DNA of 64,000 bases from Spirochaetaceae bacterium (GTDB taxonomy: Bacteria > Spirochaetota > Spirochaetia > Treponematales > Treponemataceae), in contig JAFTEH010000115.1 of assembly GCA_017453745.1 (NCBI GenBank), positions 1-64,000 of the forward strand. Direction: 5' to 3'. This document shows, in pieces, positions 34,492 to 42,400 of the stretch. The notes under the pieces were generated by a model that saw nothing but the letters and a program-made list of their open reading frames with translations, had not been told where the DNA came from and searched no databases. Both the position numbers and the translations under genes were made by a program. Position 1 is the first letter of the stretch. Each line of letters opens with the position of its first letter.

Positions 34492-35379
34492 TCAATACTT
34501 TTGACCAGCCGCACGCGGTGCGTAATTTTTGCCACTGAATACAATTAAAGCCAAAATCGTAATAACATACGGCATTAAACTAAAAACTTCAGCGGGAACT
34601 GCTTCTCGTAACACTTGAATATTAACAACATAAATAGAAAAAGCAACAGCAGTTCCAAAAAGTAACGAGGAAAGCGTTATACCAAGAGGCCTCCAGCGTC
34701 CGAAAGAAACAGCCGCCAAAGCAATAAACCCTGTACCGTTTATAGTATTTACTGTGTACTGAATTGTTTCAGTTAAAACGAGGCATCCGCCTGCTAAACC
34801 TGCTAAGAACCCTGAAGCCAACACCGAAAAATAGCGCATTCCAATAACATTTACGCCTACTGATGCCGCCGCACTAGGATTTTCACCGCAGGCACGCAAA
34901 CGCAAGCCAAAAGGTAGCTTATACAAAATAAACCAGGACAAAACCACCACAATAATAGCAATATAAACAGTCGGATATATTCCAAATGGACCGGCCAAAA
35001 GCCCTGTTTGAAATGGCTTAGTTCTATCAGCTTGAAACAAAATCTGGGAAAAGAAAATTGTTATACCATTAGCCAATAAGTTTATACCTGTACCACTTAC
35101 TGTTTGGTTTGCTTTCAAGGTTATACTTGCAAAAGCATGAATACTAGAAAAAAGCATTCCAAGAACACCACCCACTAAAAGTGCTATCCAAGGCGAAAAA
35201 ATAAGAGAACTTTCCAATAAAACATGAGTCGATGCCGCTGCACAAGCCCCTATTTGTAATAAGCCTTCAAGTGCAATATTTACAACACCACTTCGTTCAC
35301 AAATCATACCACCAGTAGCCGTAATTAAAATTGGCGATACCATCATTAAAACCGAAGGAATCATATTTAATATATTCAT
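34492..35379 (-). CDS. Nucleoside-type ABC transporter permease
   Basis: A 295-residue integral membrane protein with about eight helices, of the branched-chain/RbsC-like permease family used by BMP-type nucleoside importers. Motifs include GGMICERSGVVNIALEGLLQIGA near residues 24-46 and LRACGENPSAAASVGVN, the coupling-helix region that touches the ATPase. It lies nine bases after the partner permease and has a GGAG-type ribosome site. The ATPase subunit is not in the window. The PnrA-like lipoprotein at 61682 is a plausible substrate receptor. Confidence 0.85.
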   Translation of the reverse strand: MNILNMIPSVLMMVSPILITATGGMICERSGVVNIALEGLLQIGACAAASTHVLLESSLIFSPWIALLVGGVLGMLFSSIHAFASITLKANQTVSGTGINLLANGITIFFSQILFQADRTKPFQTGLLAGPFGIYPTVYIAIIVVVLSWFILYKLPFGLRLRACGENPSAAASVGVNVIGMRYFSVLASGFLAGLAGGCLVLTETIQYTVNTINGTGFIALAAVSFGRWRPLGITLSSLLFGTAVAFSIYVVNIQVLREAVPAEVFSLMPYVITILALIVFSGKNYAPRAAGQKY

Positions 35380-35388
35380 ACTCTTCTC

Positions 35389-36531
35389 CTATTTTTCCAA
35401 TGCTTTAACTTTTTGAGCTTGTTTTTTTGCAACGATATTTGAAACAAGTTTCATACCTTCTTTTAAGGCTACAAAAACTACAACCAAGCCTTGTATAATG
35501 AATACAATTTCTTTTGGTATACCATTTGACTGCATCAATGGTTGGGCTGCCTGTAACATACCAAATAAAAAGCCTGCTAAAACCGTTCCAATAGCGGTAT
35601 TATTGCCGACAAGTGCAACAGCAATACCGGTAAACCCATAGTTATCCATTGCCGATAATACCCTACCATACTTAAAAGAACCAAGAGCAACAACGCCACC
35701 ACCCAATCCGGCAAAGGCACCACTTACTGCCATAGCAATTACAATAGAACTAATAACAGGAATACCAGCATAATGAGCAGCATCTTTGTTAAAACCTGTT
35801 GCCCTTAGTGCAAAGCCTAGTTTAGTCTTTTCCATTAAAAACCAAAAAAGAACTGCACAGAGTATCATTATAATTATTCCGTAGTTTAAATTTGAATTAT
35901 TTGTAATAGCAGATAAAAGAGGAGATTTCAATAGAGCCGTTTTTGGAAAATCTACCGTCTTAAATGTACTTGTTCCAGGCAATGCAAGGGTTACAATTCG
36001 GGAAAGATATAAAGCAACATAGTTTAACATGATAGTTGTAACAACTTCGCTTACTTCAAACTTTGCTTTTAAAAAACCAACAATACCTCCCCACAATGCA
36101 CCTGCTATAATAGCAAGAACTAAACAAAAAAACCAGTGGGCAACAGGTACTTGTGGAAGAAAAATAGCACATAGTTGTGCAACAGTGAGCCCTATAATAT
36201 ACTGACCTTCTCCACCTACATTAAAAAGCCCAACACGCCCAGCAAAAGCCATTGCAAAACCACAGAGAATATATGGTACACTGTAGTTTAAAAATTCACC
36301 TACATAGCGTATATTCCATACACCTCTATCAATATTCCAGCCTGTTAAAACTTGCAATATAGCTTTATACATACCAAGTGGATTTCTTCCAACGCATATT
36401 ACGAGTATAGTTGCAACAAAAAAACCCAATAAAACAACAGCAACTGAAATAAAACCCTCATTTTTTAAAAGCTGAGAGCCTATTTTTTTATCTTTTGCGG
36501 AGATTTTATTTTTGTTTTCTAATTTTTCCAT
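35389..36531 (-). CDS. Nucleoside-type ABC transporter permease
   Basis: A 380-residue membrane protein of the same family as its downstream partner. It has a cytoplasmic N terminus, about nine helices, GRVGLFNVGGEGQYIIGL (the family's first signature) and LRATGFNKDAAHYAGIPV (coupling helix). Together the two form a heterodimeric pore for purine or other nucleosides; that specificity rests on family knowledge. ATG 36531 follows AAGGAG at good spacing. It is divergent from dnaA. Confidence 0.85.
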   Translation of the reverse strand: MEKLENKNKISAKDKKIGSQLLKNEGFISVAVVLLGFFVATILVICVGRNPLGMYKAILQVLTGWNIDRGVWNIRYVGEFLNYSVPYILCGFAMAFAGRVGLFNVGGEGQYIIGLTVAQLCAIFLPQVPVAHWFFCLVLAIIAGALWGGIVGFLKAKFEVSEVVTTIMLNYVALYLSRIVTLALPGTSTFKTVDFPKTALLKSPLLSAITNNSNLNYGIIIMILCAVLFWFLMEKTKLGFALRATGFNKDAAHYAGIPVISSIVIAMAVSGAFAGLGGGVVALGSFKYGRVLSAMDNYGFTGIAVALVGNNTAIGTVLAGFLFGMLQAAQPLMQSNGIPKEIVFIIQGLVVVFVALKEGMKLVSNIVAKKQAQKVKALEK

Positions 36532-36660
36532 TATTTTTCTCCTTAGGTTCCTTGTTATTCTACTGTTTTTTTTTTAACTTTCAATATATGTATCCATCAT
36601 GGAAAACAATTTTTCACAAGCAAATACTTCCACACGGCATATTATTTCCGTATATATCCA

Positions 36661-36689
36661 TTGAAAAAACTTATAGAATATGATATACT
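36661..36689 (+). promoter_or_regulatory. dnaA promoter predicting a leaderless mRNA
   Basis: TTGAAA (36661-36666), exactly 17 bases, TATACT (36684-36689). The start codon ATG 36698 comes after 8 bases, where transcription should begin, and no ribosome site exists. The upstream ATG at 36680 overlaps the -10 box and cannot be the start. Confidence 0.8.
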
Positions 36690-36697
36690 TCAAAATT

Positions 36698-38105
36698 ATG
36701 TTATCGTGTGATGAAGCAAAAGCAGTTTGGGAAGAATCAAAAACTCAACTTTTGAATGAAGGTTTGATTTCCGAATTTGAATCTTCCATATATTTAAATA
36801 AAGTTACCTTTTCATCCTACAAGGATAATACTATATTTCTTAGTTGTAATTCTGAATTTGTTCTTTCGGGTTTTAAAAAGAAATTATTAGAAAAATTTAT
36901 AACAAAGATTGAAAATTTACTTGATTCAGCAATACATATAGATTTTATTCTAGAAATACAAGAAAAAAAAAACTCAGAATGCTCTATCACAAACAGAAAT
37001 AGTAAAAATACAAGAAAAATCAGAATTAGATTCCAAGCCAGTAGAAAAAAAAATAAAAAAACAGGTTAGAACCGAAGATAACCTTAAAATAAACACTGAA
37101 TTTACATTTGATAATTTTATTATTTCCCAAAATAATGACTTTGCCGCAAATGCTGCCAAAACAGTAGCTAAAAACCAAGCAACCTATAATCCGTTACTCA
37201 TATATGGTGGGGTTGGACTTGGTAAAACTCACTTAATGGAAGCAATCGGAAATGAAGTTTTAGATACTACAAACTTAAAAGTAATATATGTTCCTGCAGA
37301 AGATTTTTTAAATGAATTTATTAAATCTCTGTATGAAAAAACAATGCCTCAATTCAAAAAAAAATATAGAAATGTCGATTACCTTTTGATAGATGATATT
37401 CAAATCTTTGAAAATAAAGATGAACTTCAAAATGAATTTTTTAATACTTTTAATCATCTACTCGATACAAAAAAACAGATGGTTTTTACTTGCGATAAAC
37501 ATCCAAACAATCTTAAAAACTTAACTGACAGAGTGAGGTCACGGTTTGGGCAAGGATTAACTGTAGACTTAAAACCACCTTCTTATGAAATGCGTTATGC
37601 AATTTTAAAGAAAAAATTACAGATAAAAAATCAAACATTACCTGATGATGTTATAGAACTCATAGCAAAAAATATTTCGTCCAATATTAGAGATTTAATT
37701 GCAGCATTGATAAAACTAACTGCTTTTTCAAGTATGACCAATCAAGTTTTAACGGTAGAAAAAGCAGCAGCAATTTTAGAAGATTCCTTTTCAGATAAAA
37801 AACAGGGAAATATAAAACTAGACATAATATTAAAAGTCGTTGCGGAATATTTTGATATAAGTGTACCCGATATTCGTTCTAAAAAACGGCAGCAGAAAAT
37901 ATCCACTGCGAGACATTACTGCATGTACCTTGCAAAAGAAATGACTGACATGTCCACTTCGGAAATCGGTGATGAAATAGGAAATAGAGACCATACAACA
38001 GTTATACATAGTTGCCAAAAAATTGAAGAATTGATAATTTCTGACCCAAAAGTAGAAATAAATTTAGAGCAACTAAAAAATAAGCTAGTGAATTTATCAA
38101 AATAA
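36698..38105 (+). CDS. dnaA: Chromosome replication initiator DnaA, interrupted by a frameshift
   Basis: DnaA binds and melts the origin. Domain I starts MLSCDEAKAVWEESKTQLL. Domain III has the Walker A GGVGLGKTH and Walker B YLLIDDIQIF, and domain IV carries the box-binding helix-turn-helix EIGDEIGNRDHTTVIHSCQKI. Domain I is read in one frame up to the A run at 36963-36972; the rest (KKTQNALSQTEIVKIQEKSE... and all of III/IV) is in the frame one base over. With nine A instead of ten the gene would be one continuous frame of about 469 codons. A sequencing or assembly error, slippage, or a true mutation are all possible; DnaA is essential, so the last is least likely. Confidence 0.9.
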
Positions 38106-38322
38106 TTTGTTAATAACTAGTGATTTTTTATATAAAAAATGGTATTATTATGTTAATAAGTAGAACGGTTGTTAAAAACCCTTAATAAGTTGTTAAAAAG
38201 TATACGACTTTTTTATTATGCTAACTATCCTTACTAAAGGTTACTTAGCATACTTATTAACAAACTAACAGTACCTAATACTATTACTAAAAAATATATA
38301 AAATATTATATAGGAGAACTAC
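38106..38322. other. Candidate replication origin (dnaA-dnaN spacer)
   Basis: An AT-rich 217-bp spacer. It contains TGTTAATAA at 38108 and 38151, TGTTAAAAA at 38170 and 38191, and the inverted TTATTAACA at 38254: five near-identical 9-mers that differ from the classical DnaA box (TGTGGATAA) mainly at its two central G. A dyad TATGCTAA/TTAGCATA spans 38217-38252. Position and repeats suit an origin; binding is not shown. Confidence 0.55.
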
Positions 38323-39429
38323 ATGAAGTTTAATTCTGAAAAATCTGCCATTCTAAAAGAATTGCTTATTGCTCAAGAAATTATAGCAACAAAAACAAGT
38401 GTTTCAATTTTATCAAATGTGCTTTTAATTGCTAAAGACGCTAAACTTACTATTAAGGCTACAGATGTAAAAGTAAATTTTGAAGCAGTTATACCTGTAG
38501 ATGTAGAAGAAGAAGGAAAAACAACAGTTTTTTGTAGTAAATTGGTTAGTATCATTAATTCTTTACCAGATGGTGAAATTGAAATACTAGAGAAAAATCA
38601 AAAACTACATATAAACTCTATTAGTAAAAAAGTTAAATTTCAGTTAAACACTATTTCAGATACTGATTTTCCATCTTTTATTGAACCAGAAGATTCTATA
38701 TCTATTGAAATACCTGCTATTGAACTGAAAAAAATGATAACAAATACTATTTTTGCAGTTTCAGAAGATCAAGCGCGTTATTTTATGAACGGTATTTGTA
38801 TGCACATTTCTCAAGGAAATATGTTATTTGTTGCTACTGATGGAAGACGACTTTCATATATCAAAAAGCAATTCAATTTAAATGAATCCTATGAAAATGA
38901 AATAATTATACCAACTAAAATATTAAATGTCATTCATAAAAAATTAACTGAAAATGGAAATGTATCTATTTATCTAAATGAAAAATATATATTCTTTAAT
39001 TTTGCAAATTATAAATTTTCTAGCCCATTGATAGAAGGTAAATTTCCTAATTATGAAAAGGTAATTCCAGAAAAACAAGAATTTTCATTTGAGGTAAATA
39101 GAAAAGAATTTCTTGAAGCATTAAAACGAGTTTCATTATTGGTAGAAAAAGAATTTAATAGAGTTTACTTGGAAATATCTTCTGGAAAGTTAGTTATAAG
39201 TTCAAATGAAAAAGAAATTGGTGCTGTTAATGAAGAAATTCCCTGTAATTTTGTAGGTAATAATACCGTCTTTGCCTTAAACTATTCTTATTTAGAAGAT
39301 CCTATCAAAGTAATGGAATCAGATGATGTAAAGATACAGTTTAATGATACTGAACATGCAATGACAATTTTATCCTTACCTGAACAAGATTTTTTCCATA
39401 TAGTAATGCCTATGCGTAAAGAAGAGTAG
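38323..39429 (+). CDS. dnaN: DNA polymerase III sliding clamp (beta subunit)
   Basis: A 368-residue protein of normal length for the clamp that forms a ring dimer around DNA and tethers polymerase III. The three repeated clamp domains are visible, with the family stretches VSILSNVLLIAK, FVATDGRRLSYIKK and, at the C terminus, the VMPMR peptide that closes the client-binding pocket. ATG 38323 has TAGGAGA upstream. It follows the presumed origin and ends before a clear terminator, so gyrA is transcribed separately. Confidence 0.95.
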   Translation: MKFNSEKSAILKELLIAQEIIATKTSVSILSNVLLIAKDAKLTIKATDVKVNFEAVIPVDVEEEGKTTVFCSKLVSIINSLPDGEIEILEKNQKLHINSISKKVKFQLNTISDTDFPSFIEPEDSISIEIPAIELKKMITNTIFAVSEDQARYFMNGICMHISQGNMLFVATDGRRLSYIKKQFNLNESYENEIIIPTKILNVIHKKLTENGNVSIYLNEKYIFFNFANYKFSSPLIEGKFPNYEKVIPEKQEFSFEVNRKEFLEALKRVSLLVEKEFNRVYLEISSGKLVISSNEKEIGAVNEEIPCNFVGNNTVFALNYSYLEDPIKVMESDDVKIQFNDTEHAMTILSLPEQDFFHIVMPMRKEE

Positions 39430-39450
39430 AATATTATCTACCATGATTTT

Positions 39451-39490
39451 AAATAAACCCTTAAGTTTCAACTTGAGGGTTTATTTTTTT
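39451..39490 (+). terminator. Rho-independent terminator after dnaN
   Basis: AAATAAACCCTTAAGTT pairs with AACTTGAGGGTTTATTT (one G-T pair) and is followed by a run of T. Confidence 0.85.
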
Positions 39491-39510
39491 TAAATTAAGA
39501 TTATATCATC

Positions 39511-39539
39511 TTGATTTTTTAGTGTTTTAAAAGTATAAT
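39511..39539 (+). promoter_or_regulatory. gyrA promoter
   Basis: TTGATT (39511-39516), 17 bases, TATAAT (39534-39539). Only 3 bases separate the -10 box from ATG 39543 and 9 from ATG 39549, so the transcript should begin at about 39547 and the second ATG is the likely leaderless start. Confidence 0.75.
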
Positions 39540-39548
39540 AGTATGTTC

Positions 39549-41984
39549 ATGAGTGATACCGTTAATGAATCTATTATAAAAATTCCTATTGAAAATGAGG
39601 TTAAACAGGCATACATAGATTATTCAATGTCTGTTATTGTTAGTAGAGCCTTGCCTGATGTCCGTGATGGATTAAAACCGGTACATAGAAGAATATTATT
39701 TTCTATGGAAGAAAAAGGTTTAAGATATTCTGGACCTACAAGAAAATGTGCAAAGATAGTTGGCGATGTACTTGGTAGTTATCATCCGCATGGTGATGCT
39801 TCTGTATATGATGCACTCGTAAGGTTAGGACAAGATTTTTCATTAAGATACCCTGTCATTTATCCTCAAGGTAATTTTGGAACTATTGCCGGAGATCCGC
39901 CTGCAGCATACCGATATACCGAAGCAAAAATGGAAAAAATTGCGGAGGCAATGGTTGAAGATATAAAAAAGGAAACAGTCGATTTTGTTCCAAATTTTGA
40001 TGATTCTACCGAAGAACCTGTAGTACTTCCTGCTAAGTTTCCATTTTTACTTGCAAATGGGTCAAATGGTATTGCAGTTGGTATGGCTACAAATATGCCT
40101 CCTCATAATCTAAATGAAATTTCAAGTGCAATTTCTGCTTATATTGACAATAATGATATTTCTATTGATGAATTAATAACTCATATAAAAGGACCAGATT
40201 TTCCTACAGGTGGAATAATATATGGAACTAAAGGTATCAAGCAAGCTTATAAAACGGGCAGGGGAAAACTTATCATAAGAAGTCGATTTAAAATAGAAGT
40301 CGATAAAAAAGGTAAAGAATCGATTGTTTTTACTGAAGTACCGTATCAAGTCAATACAACAATGCTTGTTATGAAAATAGGTGAACTTGCTCGTAATAAA
40401 GAAATTGATGGTATTTCTAATGTAAATGATGAAAGTTCTGATAGAGCTGGTTTAAGAATAGTAGTTGAATTAAAAAAAGGTATTATACCAAAAGTAGTAT
40501 TAAATCAACTTTTTGCTAAGACACAGTTACAATCAAGTTTTGGTGTTATAAACATAGCCTTAGTAAATGGTCGTCCTGAAACGCTTAATCTTAAGCAAAT
40601 TATTAAATATTTTGTAGATCATCGATTTGAAGTAATTACTCGTAGAACGCAATACGAATTAAAAAAAGCAGAAGAACGCGCTCATATATTACAAGGTTTA
40701 ATTATTGCACTTAATAATATTGATGAAGTGGTGGAAATATTTAAAAAATCAAAAGATATTCCCACTGCAAAAGAAACTTTAATGGAGCGATTTAATTTAT
40801 CTGAAGTTCAAGCACAAGCGATTGTAAATATGACACTTGGACGCTTAACTAGTTTAGAGATAAATAAAATAAAAGCAGAACTTGAAGAATTACAACTTCT
40901 TATTGCTCATTATAAAGATTTATTAGCAAATGATTATAAAATTTATTTATTGATAAAAGATGAAACACAAGAACTTGTAGAAAAATTTGGTGATAATCGC
41001 CGAACCGATATTGTACCAGATGAAGTGGAACAACTTGATATTGAAGATTTAATCCAAAAAGAAGAAATGGTTATTTTAATATCTAATTTGGGTTTTATTA
41101 AAAGAATTCCTTCATCTGCATATAAAAATCAAAAAAGGGGAGGAAAAGGGTCATCGACTGCAAAATTAGTCGAAGATGATTTTATAGATCAGGTATTTAC
41201 TGCTACAACACATGATTATATTATGTTTATTTCTAATTTAGGTAAGGCGTATTACTTAAAGGTCCATGAAATACCCGAAGCATCAAGAAGTACTAAGGGT
41301 ATACATATTAAAGCATTGCTTGCGGTTTCATCTGATGAAGAAATAAATACGGTTATATCTCTAAAGGAATTTTCCTCTACAACTCACATGATTATGGTAA
41401 CAGCAAGCGGAATTGTAAAAAAAATAACAACAGATAATTTTGTTAATGCTAAAACGCGGGGAATAAAGGCTGTAAATCTAAAAGATGGCGATAAGCTTGT
41501 TAGTGCGATTTTAACAAATGGAGATGACCAAATTATGCTTGTAACAAAGCAAGGAAAAGCCCTACGACTAAATGAAAAGGAAATTAGAAATCAGGGTAGA
41601 TCTTCTTCTGGTGTTAAGGGTATAAACATTAGCAATTCTGATGAACTTGCAGGTGCTGTTAGAATTACTGAAAATCAAAGTATTATTTTATTAACAGAAA
41701 ATGGTTATGGTAAGCGTATAAACTTTGATGAGTTTTCTGAACATGGAAGAGGTACTTCTGGTCAACGAATTTATACAGTTACAGAAAAAACAGGTGAAAT
41801 TATTGGTTTGAAAACTGTGTATGACGATGATGAAATAGTCTGTATTACAGGTCAGGGAAAAACTATCCGTTTTAGAGTTGATTCAGTAGGAATTATGGGA
41901 AAAACAGCACAGGGTGTTAGAATTTTGAATATTGATTCTCCTGATTTTTTAATAGGTTTAGATGTTGTTGCCCGTGAAGAATAA
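39549..41984 (+). CDS. gyrA: DNA gyrase subunit A
   Basis: About 811 residues. It is the DNA-cutting subunit of gyrase; the catalytic Tyr lies in AAYRYTEAK (residue 125 counted from the upstream ATG 39543, matching E. coli Tyr122). The C-terminal domain carries the GyrA box QKRGGKG needed for DNA wrapping, followed by six beta-pinwheel blades. In the quinolone-determining region HPHGDASVYD, the position of E. coli Ser83 is Ala. The start is taken as ATG 39549 on promoter grounds. gyrB and recF are not adjacent. Confidence 0.95.
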   Translation: MSDTVNESIIKIPIENEVKQAYIDYSMSVIVSRALPDVRDGLKPVHRRILFSMEEKGLRYSGPTRKCAKIVGDVLGSYHPHGDASVYDALVRLGQDFSLRYPVIYPQGNFGTIAGDPPAAYRYTEAKMEKIAEAMVEDIKKETVDFVPNFDDSTEEPVVLPAKFPFLLANGSNGIAVGMATNMPPHNLNEISSAISAYIDNNDISIDELITHIKGPDFPTGGIIYGTKGIKQAYKTGRGKLIIRSRFKIEVDKKGKESIVFTEVPYQVNTTMLVMKIGELARNKEIDGISNVNDESSDRAGLRIVVELKKGIIPKVVLNQLFAKTQLQSSFGVINIALVNGRPETLNLKQIIKYFVDHRFEVITRRTQYELKKAEERAHILQGLIIALNNIDEVVEIFKKSKDIPTAKETLMERFNLSEVQAQAIVNMTLGRLTSLEINKIKAELEELQLLIAHYKDLLANDYKIYLLIKDETQELVEKFGDNRRTDIVPDEVEQLDIEDLIQKEEMVILISNLGFIKRIPSSAYKNQKRGGKGSSTAKLVEDDFIDQVFTATTHDYIMFISNLGKAYYLKVHEIPEASRSTKGIHIKALLAVSSDEEINTVISLKEFSSTTHMIMVTASGIVKKITTDNFVNAKTRGIKAVNLKDGDKLVSAILTNGDDQIMLVTKQGKALRLNEKEIRNQGRSSSGVKGINISNSDELAGAVRITENQSIILLTENGYGKRINFDEFSEHGRGTSGQRIYTVTEKTGEIIGLKTVYDDDEIVCITGQGKTIRFRVDSVGIMGKTAQGVRILNIDSPDFLIGLDVVAREE

Positions 41985-42051
41985 TCTATGAAAAAGTTAC
42001 TTTCTATAGATTATAAATAAGATTATAAATAAATTATATCTGCAATTTTCA

Positions 42052-42086
42052 AAAAAAAACTGTTTCACGTGAAACAGTTTTTTTTT
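42052..42086. promoter_or_regulatory. ParB-binding site (parS) within a terminator hairpin
   Basis: TGTTTCACGTGAAACA at 42061-42076 is the exact consensus of bacterial chromosomal parS. It is extended on both sides by A and T runs into a longer palindrome ending in T, so it can also terminate gyrA transcripts. It lies about 4 kb from the dnaA-dnaN spacer, where parS sites usually cluster. Confidence 0.8.
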
Positions 42087-42297
42087 GTTATTTTTGTTCT
42101 ATACTCAATGGTATTTCTAAAATAACTATACCGGGTAAAAAAATCCTAAAACCGTGATGTTTTTAAGTATGGTATTTTATAAATGTATAGACTATATGTA
42201 TGTCTAGTCTGTTAATCGATATATAGTTGATAGCATAAAAGCGCTTATACTGAAAATATAATGTTTGAGTCCTGTCGTTTTGCGGTTTAAAATTTGA

Positions 42298-42340
42298 GAC
42301 GCTTCATAATTTTTTTTAATTTTGTATTTTTAGAAGTGCT
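42298..42340. repeat. CTTCTAAAAA-type hairpin repeat, copy 3
   Basis: A diverged member: GCTTCATAATT...AATTTTGTATTTTTAGAAGTGC. The loop is shifted but the TTTTTAGAAGTGC arm is shared with 12866. The rest of 41985-42387 shows no gene. Confidence 0.45.
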
Positions 42341-42387
42341 ATATAGCAAGTTTTTTTGAAAACTCTAGTTTTTTTTATATTTTTAAC

Positions 42388-42393
42388 TACAAT
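42388..42393 (+). promoter_or_regulatory. -10 box for a leaderless glgX mRNA
   Basis: TACAAT ends 7 bases before ATG 42401. The -35 is weak (CTAGTT) and no ribosome site is present. Confidence 0.5.
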
Positions 42394-42400
42394 ATGATAT

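Noticed and set aside
36680-36697. dnaA start at ATG 36680
   Set aside because: It overlaps the -10 box; MLSCDEAKAVWEE from ATG 36698 is the normal DnaA start.
37236-38105. A separate short DnaA-like (Hda-type) gene
   Set aside because: The P-loop and linker lie upstream of ATG 37236 in the same frame, so the frame is the rest of dnaA after the A10 run.
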